Assembly (NCBI RefSeq): GCF_003991875.1
Contig: NZ_CP031423.1
Coordinates: 1,612,001-1,676,000 of the forward strand
Source: Microbacterium lemovicicum
GTDB taxonomy: Bacteria; Actinomycetota; Actinomycetes; Actinomycetales; Microbacteriaceae
Direction: 5' to 3'
DNA length: 64,000 bases
Part shown: positions 45,667 to 58,199 of the stretch, piece after piece
Position numbering within the stretch: the first letter of the stretch is position 1
Layout: every line of letters begins with the position of its first letter
The notes under the pieces: generated by a model
Databases searched by the model: none
What the model saw: only the letters and a program-made list of their open reading frames with translations
What the model was told of the DNA's origin: nothing
Position numbers and translations under genes: made by a program

Positions 45667-45670
<4 letters not shown>
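44411..45670 (-). CDS. proA: Gamma-glutamyl phosphate reductase
   Basis: A 419-residue NADPH-dependent enzyme that makes glutamate-5-semialdehyde, the second step of proline synthesis. The aldehyde-dehydrogenase fold is evident: PFGVVGSIYEARPNVTVD, GNAVVLRGGSAALETN, and VQRPSVCNAVETVLVH with the catalytic Cys; [23 protein letters not shown] is the C-terminal signature. Length is normal. The ATG at 45670 overlaps the proB stop by four bases, so the kinase and reductase, which channel an unstable acyl phosphate, are made together. Confidence 0.96.
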
Positions 45671-48381
<2,711 letters not shown>

Positions 48382-48399
48382 CTCTGCGTCTCCTGGTGC

Positions 48400-48708
48400 T
48401 TACTTGATGCCGGTGACCTTGACGCGCGTGAGGTCCTGACGGTGCCCCTGGCGCTTCTTGTATCCGGTCTTGTTCTTGAACTTCTGGATCACGATCTTCG
48501 GGCCGCGCTCCTCGCCGAGGACCTCGGCGGTCACGGCGACCTTCGACAGCGCGTCGGCGTCCGTCGTGACGGCGTCGCCGTCGACGAGGAGGACGGCGGG
48601 CAGCTGGATGCTGTCACCGATCTTCGCGCGCTGACGATCCAGAACGACGATCGTGCCGACCTCGACCTTTTCCTGCCGACCACCGGCGCGCACTACTGCG
48701 TAGACCAC
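48400..48708 (-). CDS. rplU: 50S ribosomal protein L21
   Basis: A 102-residue 23S rRNA-binding protein. It starts [17 protein letters not shown] and carries [16 protein letters not shown], the L21 signature, near the C-terminus. The start codon is a GTG at 48708 with AGGT upstream. It is the first gene of the transcript that runs through rpmA and obg, and probably on through proBA, nadD and rsfS. A candidate TATGCT -10 lies about 45 nt upstream. Confidence 0.97.
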   Translation of the reverse strand: MVYAVVRAGGRQEKVEVGTIVVLDRQRAKIGDSIQLPAVLLVDGDAVTTDADALSKVAVTAEVLGEERGPKIVIQKFKNKTGYKKRQGHRQDLTRVKVTGIK

Positions 48709-48752
48709 TTCATACCTGTTTCTTCGGGGAGCGCGCGGCTCCGGGATGCCTG

Positions 48753-48758
48753 AGCATA
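48753..48758 (-). promoter_or_regulatory. Candidate -10 hexamer of rplU
   Basis: TATGCT on the minus strand, giving a leader of roughly 38 nt with a Shine-Dalgarno. The leader may host L21 regulation. No convincing -35 was found. Confidence 0.4.
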
Positions 48759-48863
48759 AGACGTGGTGCGGAAGCTATGACGCCCTCGACGCACCAAGGG
48801 TCGAGTTTAGCCGATGTGCGGCGAGATGACCAAAAGCCCGTCCCGGTGTGTCGGACGGCTCCG

Positions 48864-48869
48864 TAGGAT
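48864..48869 (+). promoter_or_regulatory. -10 hexamer of the DUF4031 gene
   Basis: TAGGAT ends 6 nt before the ATG at 48876, the same hexamer and spacing as the glutathione peroxidase gene at 159. Confidence 0.55.
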
Positions 48870-48875
48870 CGAGCC

Positions 48876-49148
48876 ATGACCGTGCTGATCGACGACCCGC
48901 GCTGGCCGGCCCACGGCCGCCTGTGGGCGCACCTGGTCAGCGATTCCGACCTCGACGAGCTGCACGCCTTCGCGGCGGTGAACGGCCTGCCTCGGCGCGG
49001 CTTCGACCGCGACCACTACGACGTGCCCGAAGAGGCGCACGCCCGGCTCGTGGCCGCCGGCGCACGTCACGTCGACGGTCACACGCTCGTCCGGGCGCTC
49101 ATCGCGTCAGGGCTGCGCGTGACGGCTCGGCAGCGCAGAGGCCGGTGA
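48876..49148 (+). CDS. DUF4031-domain protein
   Basis: A 90-residue protein of an uncharacterised, mostly actinobacterial family. DPRWPAHGRLWAHLVSD, LDELHAFAA, PRRGFDRDHYDVPEE and the ending LIASGLRV are all conserved family blocks. The many His, Asp and Trp residues suggest a small ligand or metal site, but no function is known. The leaderless-type promoter fixes the ATG. It converges with the RNase E/G gene across a perfect hairpin. Confidence 0.88.
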   Translation: MTVLIDDPRWPAHGRLWAHLVSDSDLDELHAFAAVNGLPRRGFDRDHYDVPEEAHARLVAAGARHVDGHTLVRALIASGLRVTARQRRGR

Positions 49149-49154
49149 GCGAGA

Positions 49155-49182
49155 CGCCGCGACCCGTCTCCGGGTCGCGGCG
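49155..49182. terminator. Bidirectional terminator hairpin
   Basis: A perfect 12-bp stem, CGCCGCGACCCG (49155-49166) against 49171-49182 with a TCTC loop, between the converging DUF4031 and RNase E/G genes. There is no T run on either side. Confidence 0.72.
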
Positions 49183-49188
49183 CACGGC

Positions 49189-51645
49189 TCAGTCCTCGGT
49201 CGTGTGGCTGACCGGCGTGCCGGTGAGGGCGGCGGTGGTGACGCGCCGGCGTCCCCTCCCCTGGCCCGGGGCCTTCGGCTCGGGAAGGGCGTTCAGCACG
49301 GTGTCCAGCAGCGACTCGGCTTCGCTCCGCGGAGCACCGCCGTTCTGCGCCGGACGCTTCTTGCGCTGCTTCTTCGCCCGCTCCGGACGCTCGCCGCGCT
49401 CGGGTCGCTCCGCGAACGTCGCGCGCTCATCGGCCTGATCGTCCACGACGACGGATGCCGCAGCATCCGTCTCCACGACGACCGGCTCCGCGCCCTGGAC
49501 CGGGTGGATCGTCGAGGCGGCGATCTGCGCGAGAGCCGACTTTGCGCCCTCGGTGATGACGTGCGTGCCGCCCACGGGTCCACCGGCCGGCTGGCTGGTG
49601 CTGCGGGGGCGACGGCCCATCGGTGCCGCTCCCGGTCCGCCGCTGCGGTGACGGGCGACGGGATCGTGGTGCACCACGACGCCGCGGCCGGCGCACACGT
49701 CGCAGGGCTCGCTGAAGGTCTCGAGCAGGCCGAGGCCGAGCTTCTTGCGCGTCATCTGCACGAGTCCGAGCGACGTGACCTCGGCCACCTGGTGCTTCGT
49801 GCGGTCGCGGCTGAGGCACTCCACCAGGCGGCGGAGCACGAGGTCGCGGTTGGATTCGAGCACCATGTCGATGAAGTCGACGACGATGATGCCGCCGATG
49901 TCGCGCAGACGGAGCTGGCGGACGATCTCCTCGGCCGCCTCGAGGTTGTTCTTGGTGACCGTCTCCTCGAGGTTGCCGCCGGTGCCGACGAACTTGCCCG
50001 TGTTGACGTCCACGACCGTCATGGCCTCGGTGCGGTCGATGACCAGCGAGCCGCCGGAGGGCAGCCAGACCTTGCGGTCGAGCGCCTTCTCGATCTGCTC
50101 CGTGACGCGGTAGTCGTCGAACGGGTCGCCGTCGCCCTCGTACTTCTCCACGCGCTCGAGGAGGTCGGGTGCGACACCGGCGAGGTAGGACGAGATGGTG
50201 GACTGCGCGTCCTCCCCCTGGATGAGCATGCGCGTGAAGTCCTCGTTGAAGACGTCGCGGACGATCTTCACCAGCAGGTCGGGCTCAGAGTGCAGCAGCG
50301 ACGGGGCCGGGATCGACTCGATCTGGCGGCTGATGTGCTCCCACTGCGCCGTGAGACGCTGCACGTCGCGGGTGAGCTGCTCCTCGGTGGCGCCCTCGGC
50401 GGCCGTGCGCACGATCACGCCGGAGGACTCGGGGAGCACCTCCTTCAGGATGCGCTTGAGACGGGCGCGCTCGGTGTCGGGGAGCTTGCGCGAAATGCCG
50501 TTCATGGCACCGGCCGGCACGTACACGAGGTAGCGGCCGGGCAGCGAGATCTGGCTCGTGAGTCGGGCGCCCTTGTGACCCACGGGATCCTTGGTCACCT
50601 GCACGAGGACGCGGTCGCCCGACTTGAGGGCGAGCTCGATGCGGCGCGGCTGGTTGCCGGTCTCGACGTTGTCCCAGTCGACCTCGCCCGAGTACAGCAC
50701 GGCGTTGCGTCCCCGGCCGATGTCGACGAACGCGGCCTCCATCGACGGCAGCACGTTCTGCACGCGGCCGATGTAGACGTTGCCGATGAGCGAGGCGTCC
50801 TGGTTGCGTGCGACGTAGTGCTCCACGAGCACGTTGTCCTCGAGCACCGCGATCTGCACGCGGTTGTTCTTGGAGCGCACGATCATGACGCGGTCGACGG
50901 ACTCGCGGCGAGCGAGGAACTCCGCCTCGGTGACCACGGTGCGGCGGCGTCCGGCTTCGCGGCCGTCGCGACGACGCTGCTTCTTCGCCTCGAGGCGCGT
51001 CGAGCCCTTGATGCGCTGCGGCTCGGTGATGAGCTCCACGGCGCGCTGGCGCGGCGGCGCGGGCGGGGTGTCGGATGCTTCGTCCCGGCCCTCGCCCCCG
51101 CGACGGCGGTTGCGGCGGCGTGCCGACGAGGCGGACTCCTCGTTCGCCTCGAAGGTCGGCTCCGGAGCAGGCAGCGGCGGCAGTGCCGCGATCTCCGGTG
51201 CGTAGAACATCAGCTGCGTGGAGACGGAGGAGACGAACACCTCCGGAAGCAGCCCGAGCGAGACGGCCGTCGGGAGGGCTTTCTCCTCCGCGGCCTCGGG
51301 TGCCGGCGCCTGCTCGGGCGAGGATTCAGCGGCGGGCGCGGAAGCCGCGGTGGAGGCGGCCTCCGGCTCGGCCGGTCCTGCGGCCTGGTCGGTGGCCCCC
51401 GCATCGGGAGAGTCGGTCGATGCCTGCTCGGCGTCGTCCGCCGTGTCGGCGGGCGGCGCGGCTTCGGGCTCGGCGGGCGCCGCGGCCTCAGGCTCAGCCG
51501 ATGCCGCGGGCTCGGACGCCTCGGCTTCTGCCGAGGGCGCTTCCGCGTCGCTGCTCTCCGGTGCCGGGTGCTCCTGCGGACTCAGCTGCCCGTCCTGCGC
51601 CGCGTCGTCGTGGTGGTGGTCTGTTCGGTCGGTGTCATCAGCCAT
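49189..51645 (-). CDS. rne: Ribonuclease E/G
   Basis: An 818-residue endoribonuclease central to mRNA decay and rRNA processing. Residues 1-130 are an acidic Ala/Glu/Pro-rich region and about 175-235 are basic (RRRNRRRGGEGR). The catalytic core (about 250-650) contains the S1-like domain (GNVYIGRVQNVLPSMEAAFV), the RNase H-like and DNase I-like parts (GGSLVIDRTEAMTVVDVNTG and DIGGIIVVDFIDM, with the metal-binding Asp residues), and the zinc-link CDVC near 650. The tail is basic and disordered. Disordered extensions on both sides of the core are the actinobacterial design. A leader of about 175 nt precedes it. Confidence 0.96.
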   Translation of the reverse strand: MADDTDRTDHHHDDAAQDGQLSPQEHPAPESSDAEAPSAEAEASEPAASAEPEAAAPAEPEAAPPADTADDAEQASTDSPDAGATDQAAGPAEPEAASTAASAPAAESSPEQAPAPEAAEEKALPTAVSLGLLPEVFVSSVSTQLMFYAPEIAALPPLPAPEPTFEANEESASSARRRNRRRGGEGRDEASDTPPAPPRQRAVELITEPQRIKGSTRLEAKKQRRRDGREAGRRRTVVTEAEFLARRESVDRVMIVRSKNNRVQIAVLEDNVLVEHYVARNQDASLIGNVYIGRVQNVLPSMEAAFVDIGRGRNAVLYSGEVDWDNVETGNQPRRIELALKSGDRVLVQVTKDPVGHKGARLTSQISLPGRYLVYVPAGAMNGISRKLPDTERARLKRILKEVLPESSGVIVRTAAEGATEEQLTRDVQRLTAQWEHISRQIESIPAPSLLHSEPDLLVKIVRDVFNEDFTRMLIQGEDAQSTISSYLAGVAPDLLERVEKYEGDGDPFDDYRVTEQIEKALDRKVWLPSGGSLVIDRTEAMTVVDVNTGKFVGTGGNLEETVTKNNLEAAEEIVRQLRLRDIGGIIVVDFIDMVLESNRDLVLRRLVECLSRDRTKHQVAEVTSLGLVQMTRKKLGLGLLETFSEPCDVCAGRGVVVHHDPVARHRSGGPGAAPMGRRPRSTSQPAGGPVGGTHVITEGAKSALAQIAASTIHPVQGAEPVVVETDAAASVVVDDQADERATFAERPERGERPERAKKQRKKRPAQNGGAPRSEAESLLDTVLNALPEPKAPGQGRGRRRVTTAALTGTPVSHTTED

Positions 51646-51828
51646 CTCTGGCGCACTCCCTGCGGGGCGACACCGCGCGTCGCCCGGCGAAACTCATGCG
51701 GGGCCTCGTCGTGAGGTCCGCTCGCTTTCACGGTCTGCAGCGGGTCCGTGACTCGCGCTGCAAGGGCTCTGTCGCCCGAAGTCTTCTGCGATGCGGGTCA
51801 CGGCGCGGCCGTGGTGCATCGACGTGTC

Positions 51829-51834
51829 ATTATC
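51829..51834 (-). promoter_or_regulatory. -10 hexamer upstream of rne
   Basis: GATAAT on the minus strand. It would give a 5' leader of about 175 nt for rne, long enough to carry the cleavage sites used in RNase E autoregulation elsewhere. Confidence 0.5.
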
Positions 51835-51916
51835 GCACTTCCGCCCGGATAATGCGCGCGGGCGCGCTCCGCGTCGTGCGGCGGGCGCTCCCAGCGGGCA
51901 CCGGGGCGGGCGGTGA

Positions 51917-51922
51917 CATAAT
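51917..51922 (+). promoter_or_regulatory. -10 hexamer of the VKOR gene
   Basis: CATAAT ends 7 nt before the ATG at 51930, so the mRNA is probably leaderless. Confidence 0.5.
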
Positions 51923-51929
51923 CCGAGAC

Positions 51930-52547
51930 ATGTCTTCCGCCCCCTCCCGCACGCGTCCCGTCATGCTGGCGGTCTGGCTCATCATCGCGGGCCTCATCGG
52001 CTGGTCGGCGGCGTTCGCGCTGACCCTCGACAAGCTGAACTCCCTCGCGAATCCCGGGGCCGCGGCATCCTGCGACTTCAGCGTGCTCGTGCAGTGCTCG
52101 ACGAACCTCGAGGCGCCGCAGGGCTCGCTCTTCGGCTTCCCGAACCCCCTCATCGGACTCGGAGCCTGGATCGCGCCGATCGTGGTGGGGGCGGCGATCC
52201 TGGCCGGAGCACGCTTCGCACGCTGGTTCTGGCTGCTCTTCGAGCTCGGGATGCTGCTGGCCTTCGTCTTCGTGATCTTCCTCATCATCACGAGCATCTT
52301 CGTGCTCGGCACCCTGTGCCCGTGGTGCATGGTGACGTGGCTGGTCGTCATCCCGTCGTTCTACGCCGTGACCCTGCATGTGCTGCGCACCGGGATGCTC
52401 CCGGCGCCCGCCGGCGTCCGCCGCGCCGCGGGGTCGCTCATGACGTGGGTGCCGCTCATGGCCGTCCTGAGCTACGCGGTCATCGTCGTCCTGGCGCAGA
52501 TCCGCCTGGATGCGCTCACGAACATCTTCGGCAGCCTCGCCGGCTGA
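51930..52547 (+). CDS. Vitamin K epoxide reductase (VKOR) family protein
   Basis: A 205-residue membrane protein with four to five helices that re-oxidises disulfide-forming enzymes using quinone; in Actinobacteria VKOR replaces DsbB. The loop pair Cys48 and Cys56 (ASCDFSVLVQCST) relays electrons to the active CPWC at 130-133 (LGTLCPWCMVTW). FGFPNPLIGLGAW is a family block. No DsbA partner with a signal peptide is adjacent; the thiol oxidoreductase at 0.7-1.4 kb is cytosolic and so not the partner. The ATG has no Shine-Dalgarno but a CATAAT box 7 nt upstream. A perfect terminator follows. Confidence 0.93.
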   Translation: MSSAPSRTRPVMLAVWLIIAGLIGWSAAFALTLDKLNSLANPGAAASCDFSVLVQCSTNLEAPQGSLFGFPNPLIGLGAWIAPIVVGAAILAGARFARWFWLLFELGMLLAFVFVIFLIITSIFVLGTLCPWCMVTWLVVIPSFYAVTLHVLRTGMLPAPAGVRRAAGSLMTWVPLMAVLSYAVIVVLAQIRLDALTNIFGSLAG

Positions 52548-52555
52548 GACGCGGA

Positions 52556-52586
52556 ACGGCCCCCGGGATCGGATCCCGGGGGCCGT
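52556..52586. terminator. Bidirectional terminator between VKOR and ndk genes
   Basis: A 15-nt arm (52556-52570) is exactly matched by 52572-52586, with ACGGCCCCCGGGATC as the left arm. It serves two converging genes. Confidence 0.85.
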
Positions 52587-52602
52587 CGCACGCTCGCCGA
52601 GC

Positions 52603-53019
52603 TCAGGCGAACCAGATGCCGAGCTCCCGCGCGGCCGACTCCGGGCTGTCGGAGCCGTGCACGAGGTTCTGCTGGACCTTCAGGCCCCAGTCGCGGCCGA
52701 GGTCGCCGCGGATCGTGCCGGGTGCCGCGGTCGTCGGGTCGGTGGTGCCGGCCAGGGAGCGGAACCCCTCGATGACGCGGTTGCCGGCGAGGCGGATCGC
52801 CACGGACGGTCCCGACATCATGAACTCGATGAGCGGCTCGTAGAAGGGCTTGCCCTCGTGCTCGGCGTAGTGCCGGGCCAGGACGTCGCGGTCGGGCTCC
52901 GCGAGGCGGATGTCGACGAGCGAGTAGCCCTTCGCCTCGATGCGGCCCAGGATCACTCCCGTCAGCCCGCGGGCGACGCCGTCGGGCTTGACCAGGACGA
53001 GGGTCTCTTCAGTGGACAT
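52603..53019 (-). CDS. ndk: Nucleoside diphosphate kinase
   Basis: A 138-residue enzyme that balances nucleoside triphosphate pools by ping-pong phosphate transfer through His121 (QNLVHGSDSPESA). LVLVKPDGVARGL and GTIRGDLG are the nucleotide-binding blocks. Length is normal. The ATG at 53019 lies one base from the upstream DUF4233 stop, so ndk is the last gene of an ileS-folC-DUF4233-ndk transcript and may therefore be partly under ileS T-box control. Confidence 0.97.
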   Translation of the reverse strand: MSTEETLVLVKPDGVARGLTGVILGRIEAKGYSLVDIRLAEPDRDVLARHYAEHEGKPFYEPLIEFMMSGPSVAIRLAGNRVIEGFRSLAGTTDPTTAAPGTIRGDLGRDWGLKVQQNLVHGSDSPESAARELGIWFA

Positions 53020-53020
53020 G

Positions 53021-53446
53021 TCATTCTCCGTTCGGGGTGTCGCGGCCCTGCGAGAGTCGCGCGTTGCGCCTGTCGAGGGACGCCCCCTTGATCGTGGCAT
53101 ACGCCCACATGCCGCCGAAGATGATCGCCACGAAGGCGATCGCCGGCACCAGGAAAGAAGCGAGCGCGACGATGATCTGCAGGACCCAGCCGAGGATGAT
53201 CCCCCAGCGGTGTCGCAGCACTCCCGAGACGGCGATCATGAGGATCGCCATGACGGCGCCCCCGACGATGCCCCACCAGGCGGGGATCGACTCGGGCAGG
53301 GCCTTCAGCCCGAAGACGACGAGTCCGGCGAGGAACACGACGACCGACTCGAAGGCCAGGACGATGGAGCCGAGCGACTCCGCCGCGCCGCGCGCGCGAC
53401 GCGGTCGGGGCGTGCGGCCGGGACGACCGGCGGTGTCGGCGGTCAC
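53021..53446 (-). CDS. DUF4233 membrane protein
   Basis: A 141-residue protein with four predicted membrane helices (starting about residues 26, 55, 82 and 100) after an Arg/Pro-rich N-terminus. ESLGSIVLAFESVVVFLAGL and the RHRWGIILGWVLQI block mark the DUF4233 family, which follows folC across Actinobacteria. The function is unknown; constant linkage to folC and ndk suggests a role in folate or nucleotide supply, or merely operon conservation. The start is a GTG at 53446 overlapping the folC stop (GTGA). Confidence 0.87.
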   Translation of the reverse strand: MTADTAGRPGRTPRPRRARGAAESLGSIVLAFESVVVFLAGLVVFGLKALPESIPAWWGIVGGAVMAILMIAVSGVLRHRWGIILGWVLQIIVALASFLVPAIAFVAIIFGGMWAYATIKGASLDRRNARLSQGRDTPNGE

Positions 53447-54795
53447 TCCGTCCACCCCGCCTTCCAGTCCTCGGCGGTCGCGAGGGCGAGCGCCTCGCCC
53501 GCCAGCACGACCGACCCGGCGATGACGACGGCGCGGCGGTCGGCGGACGCGGCCCACGCGCGGGCGGCTTCCGCGGCATCCGCCAGCTCGTCGTGCACCG
53601 TCACGGGCACCTCGCGATCCTCGGCGATGTCGGCCACGGCGTCGGCGGTGGCGGCGCGCTCCGAGTGCGGGGCGGTGGCGAAGACGTGCGCCGCGATCGG
53701 GGTGATCTCCGACACGATGCCGCGCACGTCCTTGTCCTCGAGGGCGCCGAGGACGACCCCCCACTCGTCGAAGTCGAAGGCCGTGCGCAGCGCCTGCACG
53801 AGCGCGCGGACGCCGTGCGGATTGTGCGCGGCGTCGACGACGACCGTCGGCGCGATGCCCACCAGCTGCAGCCGGCCGGGCGACGTGGCCTCGGAGAGCC
53901 CCTGGGCGACGATGTCGGCGGCGATGGCACGCTGCCCGCCTCCGATCAGCGACTCGACCGCGGCGACCGCGAGGGCGGCGTTGAAGGCCTGGTGCTCGCC
54001 GTACATCGGCAGGTACTCGTCCTCGTAGGTGCCGGCGAGTCCGCGCACCGAGATCGCCTGGCCGCCGACCGCGAGCCGGTCCGCCGCGAGGGCGAACCCC
54101 TCGCCCTCGAACGCGATGGTCGCGCCCCGGGCGGCCGCGGCATCCCGCAGCACCTGCTCCGCCTCCGCGTTCTGACGGGCGGAGACGACGGCGGCGCCGT
54201 CCTTGATGATCCCCGACTTCACGGTCGCGATCTCACGGATCGTGTCGCCGAGGCGGTCGGCGTGGTCGAGGTCGATGGGCGCGAACACCGCGACGTCGCC
54301 GTCGGCGGCGTTCGTGGAGTCCCACGATCCGCCCATCCCGACCTCCAGCACGAGCACGTCGATCGGCGCGTCGGCGCAGACGACGAACGCGAGCACGGTC
54401 AGCAGCTCGAAGAAGGTCAGCGCCGCGTCGCCCGACGCCGCGAGCTCCGCGTCGACGAGATCGACGAAGGGCGAGATCTCCTCCCACGCGTCGGCCACGG
54501 CGCCGTCGGCCACCGGCTCGCCGTCGATCATGATCCGCTCGGTGAAGCGCTCCAGGTGCGGGCTGGTGAACAGGCCCGTGCGCAGCCCGTGGGCGCGCAC
54601 GAGGCTCTCGATGATGCGGCTCGTGGACGTCTTGCCGTTCGTGCCCGTCACATGCACCACGCGGTACGTGCGCTGCGGGTCGTCGAGCAGCTCCAGCACC
54701 CGGCGGGTGCGCTCGACCCGCGGCTGCACCCACCGCTCGCCCTGGCGCTTCAGCAGCTCCGCGTAGACGGCGTCGGCGCGATCCCTGTCGTTCAT
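53443..54795 (-). CDS. folC: Dihydrofolate synthase / folylpolyglutamate synthase
   Basis: A 450-residue Mur-ligase-like enzyme that adds glutamate to dihydropteroate and to folates. The P loop is [12 protein letters not shown] (about 49-60), followed by the [14 protein letters not shown] block, [14 protein letters not shown] and [10 protein letters not shown] near 305. All are intact. The ATG at 54795 overlaps the ileS stop by four bases. folC behind ileS is not a biochemical pathway link but is frequent in this lineage. valS, behind which folC lies in other bacteria, is elsewhere in this window. Confidence 0.95.
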   Translation of the reverse strand: MNDRDRADAVYAELLKRQGERWVQPRVERTRRVLELLDDPQRTYRVVHVTGTNGKTSTSRIIESLVRAHGLRTGLFTSPHLERFTERIMIDGEPVADGAVADAWEEISPFVDLVDAELAASGDAALTFFELLTVLAFVVCADAPIDVLVLEVGMGGSWDSTNAADGDVAVFAPIDLDHADRLGDTIREIATVKSGIIKDGAAVVSARQNAEAEQVLRDAAAARGATIAFEGEGFALAADRLAVGGQAISVRGLAGTYEDEYLPMYGEHQAFNAALAVAAVESLIGGGQRAIAADIVAQGLSEATSPGRLQLVGIAPTVVVDAAHNPHGVRALVQALRTAFDFDEWGVVLGALEDKDVRGIVSEITPIAAHVFATAPHSERAATADAVADIAEDREVPVTVHDELADAAEAARAWAASADRRAVVIAGSVVLAGEALALATAEDWKAGWTE

Positions 54796-57700
54796 GCCGG
54801 AGCCTCCGCTCGGGTCACGGCGACGTGGAAGCCGCCGGTGTTGGCATAGGTGCCGGCCGGCACGAAGGTGACGTGCTCGGGCAGGTGGCCGAAGACGACC
54901 GGATGCCACGTCTCGGCCGGTGCGTCGGCGGGGACGTGCACGTCGCGTCCCGCGACGGACACCGCGTGGTCGACCGCGAGGGTCTCCCCCGCGACATCCG
55001 CGATCTCGAAAGCCGACGCCACCGCGTCGCCGTCCACCTCCGCTGTGAAGAGCAGGTGCAGACGGATGCGGTCGCTCACGTCGAAGCCGGCGTTCTTCCG
55101 GGTGTCCTGGACGGCGCGGATCACGTCGCGCGCAAGGCCCTCGGCCTCGAGCTCGGGTGTCGTGGTCGTCTCGAGGAGCACGAACCCGCCGCCGGGGATC
55201 AGCGCGAGCGCCTCGCCCTCCGGCCGCCCGGTCGTCTCGAGCACGAGGTCGTACTCGCCCTCCTGCAGGGGCAGTCCGCCGGCGACGACGACCCCGTCGA
55301 CCTCGCTCCAGTCCCCGGCCTTCGCGGCCTGGATGGCCTGCTGCACCTGGCGCCCCAGGCGGGGACCGGCGGCGCGGGCGTTGACCGACAGGCGGGAGGT
55401 GATCCCGTAGTCGGTCGCCGTGGACTCCTCGAGCTCGATGAGCTCGACGCTCTTCACGTTCAGCTCGTCACGCAGGATCTCGTCGAACTGGGCCAGGGCC
55501 GCGGCATCCCGGATCACGACGCTCAGGCGGGCGAGGGGAAGGCGCACGCGCTTGCCCTCTCGCTTGCGCAGCGCGTTGGCGACGCTGGAGACCACGCGGA
55601 CGGCGTCCATGGCCCGGCGGGTGTCGCTGGAGGCCGGGAAGGCGTCCGCGTCGGGCCAGTCCTCCAGGTGCACGCTGCGGCCGCCGGTGAGTCCCTGCCA
55701 GATGCGCTCGGAGACGAGCGGCAGCAGCGGGGCGGCCACGCGCGTCAGGGTCTCGAGCACCGTGTAGAGCGTGTCGAACGCCTCGGTGCTGCGGTCGTCG
55801 CCCGGCACGACGCCGCGCCAGAAGCGATCGCGCGAGCGGCGGATGTACCAGTTGGTCAGCGCCTCGCCGAAGTCGCGCAGGCGCTCGGCGGCCGTGGTCG
55901 AGTCGAGCCCCTCGAGGTCAGCGGCGACGTCGCGGACGAGGTCACCGGTCAGGGCGAGGATGTAGCGGTCGAGGACGTCGGTCGAGTCGGTGCGCCACCG
56001 CGCCTCGTAGCCGCCGTCGGAGGCGTTGGCGTAGGTGGCGAAGAAGTACCACGAGTTCCACAGCGGGAGCATGAACTCCCGCACGCCCGCGCGGATGCCC
56101 TCCTCGGTGACGACGAGGTTGCCGCCGCGCAGCACGGAGCTGGACATGAGGAACCAGCGCATCGCGTCGGAGCCGTCGCGGTCGAACACCTCCGAGACGT
56201 CGGGGTAGTTGCGCAGCGACTTCGACATCTTGAGTCCGTCGTTGCCGAGCACGATCCCGTGGCAGCTCACGCCGGTGAAGGCCGGGCGGTCGAAGAGCGC
56301 CGTCGACAGCACGTGCATGAGGTAGAACCAGCCGCGGGTCTGCCCGATGTACTCGACGATGAAGTCGGCGGGCGCGTGGGAGTCGAACCACTCGGCGTTC
56401 TCGAACGGGTAGTGCACCTGCGCGTAGGGCATGGAGCCGGAGTCGAACCAGACGTCGAAGACGTCCTCGATGCGGCGCATGGTGCTCGCGCCGGTCGGGT
56501 CGTCGGGGTTCGGGCGGGTGAGCTCGTCGATGAACGGACGGTGCAGGTCGACCTCGCCCTCCGCGTTGCGCGGCAGGCGGCCGAAGTCCTGCTCCAGCTC
56601 CGCGAGGGAGCCGTAGACGTCGACGCGAGGGTGCGCGGGGTCGTCGCTCTTCCACACCGGGATCGGGGAGCCCCAGTAGCGGTTGCGGCTGATCGACCAG
56701 TCGCGCGCGCCCTCGAGCCACTTGCCGAACTGGCCGTGCTTGACGTTCTCGGGCACCCACGTGATCTGCTCGTTGTTCGCGAGCATGCGGTCCTTGATCG
56801 CGGTCACGCGCACGAACCAGCTCGACACGGCGCGGTAGATCAGGGGGTTCCGGCAGCGCCAGCAATGCGGGTAGGAGTGCTCGTAGCTCGCCTCGCGGAG
56901 CAGCCGGCCGCTCTCGCGCAGCAGGCGGATGAGCGGACGGTTCGCGTCCATCCACAGCTCGCCCGCGACGTCCTCGACCTGCGGCAGGAAGCGTCCGCCC
57001 TCGTCCAGGCTCATGATGAGAGGGATGCCGGCGGCCTCCGTGACGCGCTGGTCGTCCTCGCCGTAGGCCGGCGCCTGATGGACGATGCCCGTGCCGTCGG
57101 AGGTCGTGACGTAGTCGTCGGCGAGGATGCGCCACGCGCGCTGGGTGCCCCAGGTCGCGGCATCCGCGTAGTAGTCGAAGAGGCGGTCGTAGGTGACGTC
57201 GACGAGCTCCGAGCCGAGGATCGTGCGCTCGACCGCCGCGGTCGCCTCCTTCGCGGAGGCGTAGCCGAGGTCTTTCGCGTAGTTCGGCAGCAGGTCCTCG
57301 GCCAGGAGATACTGGTGCGACTCGGCTTCTGCCAGCGGGTCGTCGCGGTGCACGTCGGCGGCGCCGCCGGGGCCGGCCGACACGACCGCGTAGCGGATGT
57401 CGGGGCCGACGGCGAGCGCCAGGTTGGTCGGCAGGGTCCAGGGGGTCGTCGTCCACGCGAGCGCGCGGACGGCGGTGAGGCCGAGGGCCTCGGCCTTCGC
57501 GCCGGTGAGGGGGAAGGTGACCGTCACGGAGGGGTCCTGGCGCATCTGGTACACATCGTCGTCCATGCGCAGCTCGTGGCTGGAGAGCGGCGTCTGGTCG
57601 CGCCAGCAGTACGGCAGCACGCGGTGGCCCTCGTAGGCGAGACCCTTGTCGTGGATGGTCTTGAAGGCCCAGAGCACCGACTCCATGTACGTGGTGTCGA

Positions 57701-58199
57701 GGGTCTTGTAGCCGCGCTCGAAGTCGACCCAGCGCGCCTGGCGGGTGACGTAGTCCTGCCACTCGTGGGTGTAGGCCAGGACCGAGGATCGCGCCTTGGC
57801 GTTGAACGCGTCGATGCCCATCGACTCGATCTCGTGCTTCTCGGTGATGCCGAGCTGCTTCATCGCCTCGAGCTCGGCGGGCAGGCCGTGGGTGTCCCAG
57901 CCGAAGACGCGGTCGACCTTCTTGCCGCGCATGGTCTGGAAGCGGGGGAAGAGGTCCTTGGCGTAGCCGGTGAGGAGGTGTCCGTAGTGGGGCAGGCCGT
58001 TCGCGAACGGCGGGCCGTCGTAGAAGACCCACTCGGGGGCACCGTCGCGCTGATCGATCGACGCGCGGAACGTGCCGTCGGCGGCCCAGTAGTCGAGCAC
58101 CTCGGCCTCGATCTGCGGGAAGCGCGGCGAAGGGACGACGTCGGCGGCCGGGCCGAAGGCGCTCGCGGCGGCCGAGGAGGCGGGGCGGGGGTAGGTCAT
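54792..58199 (-). CDS. ileS: Isoleucine-tRNA ligase
   Basis: A 1135-residue class Ia synthetase. The HIGH motif reads HYGH (71-74; [19 protein letters not shown]) and the KMSKS loop is in [14 protein letters not shown]. The editing domain with its [14 protein letters not shown] motif ([16 protein letters not shown]) is present. Great length plus HYGH place it with the eukaryote-like type 2 isoleucyl synthetases, a group in which mupirocin resistance is found (family knowledge; resistance here is inference). A 200-nt T-box leader precedes the ATG at 58199, with GGAG as Shine-Dalgarno 5 nt upstream. It heads the operon with folC, DUF4233 and ndk. Confidence 0.96.
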   Translation of the reverse strand: MTYPRPASSAAASAFGPAADVVPSPRFPQIEAEVLDYWAADGTFRASIDQRDGAPEWVFYDGPPFANGLPHYGHLLTGYAKDLFPRFQTMRGKKVDRVFGWDTHGLPAELEAMKQLGITEKHEIESMGIDAFNAKARSSVLAYTHEWQDYVTRQARWVDFERGYKTLDTTYMESVLWAFKTIHDKGLAYEGHRVLPYCWRDQTPLSSHELRMDDDVYQMRQDPSVTVTFPLTGAKAEALGLTAVRALAWTTTPWTLPTNLALAVGPDIRYAVVSAGPGGAADVHRDDPLAEAESHQYLLAEDLLPNYAKDLGYASAKEATAAVERTILGSELVDVTYDRLFDYYADAATWGTQRAWRILADDYVTTSDGTGIVHQAPAYGEDDQRVTEAAGIPLIMSLDEGGRFLPQVEDVAGELWMDANRPLIRLLRESGRLLREASYEHSYPHCWRCRNPLIYRAVSSWFVRVTAIKDRMLANNEQITWVPENVKHGQFGKWLEGARDWSISRNRYWGSPIPVWKSDDPAHPRVDVYGSLAELEQDFGRLPRNAEGEVDLHRPFIDELTRPNPDDPTGASTMRRIEDVFDVWFDSGSMPYAQVHYPFENAEWFDSHAPADFIVEYIGQTRGWFYLMHVLSTALFDRPAFTGVSCHGIVLGNDGLKMSKSLRNYPDVSEVFDRDGSDAMRWFLMSSSVLRGGNLVVTEEGIRAGVREFMLPLWNSWYFFATYANASDGGYEARWRTDSTDVLDRYILALTGDLVRDVAADLEGLDSTTAAERLRDFGEALTNWYIRRSRDRFWRGVVPGDDRSTEAFDTLYTVLETLTRVAAPLLPLVSERIWQGLTGGRSVHLEDWPDADAFPASSDTRRAMDAVRVVSSVANALRKREGKRVRLPLARLSVVIRDAAALAQFDEILRDELNVKSVELIELEESTATDYGITSRLSVNARAAGPRLGRQVQQAIQAAKAGDWSEVDGVVVAGGLPLQEGEYDLVLETTGRPEGEALALIPGGGFVLLETTTTPELEAEGLARDVIRAVQDTRKNAGFDVSDRIRLHLLFTAEVDGDAVASAFEIADVAGETLAVDHAVSVAGRDVHVPADAPAETWHPVVFGHLPEHVTFVPAGTYANTGGFHVAVTRAEAPA

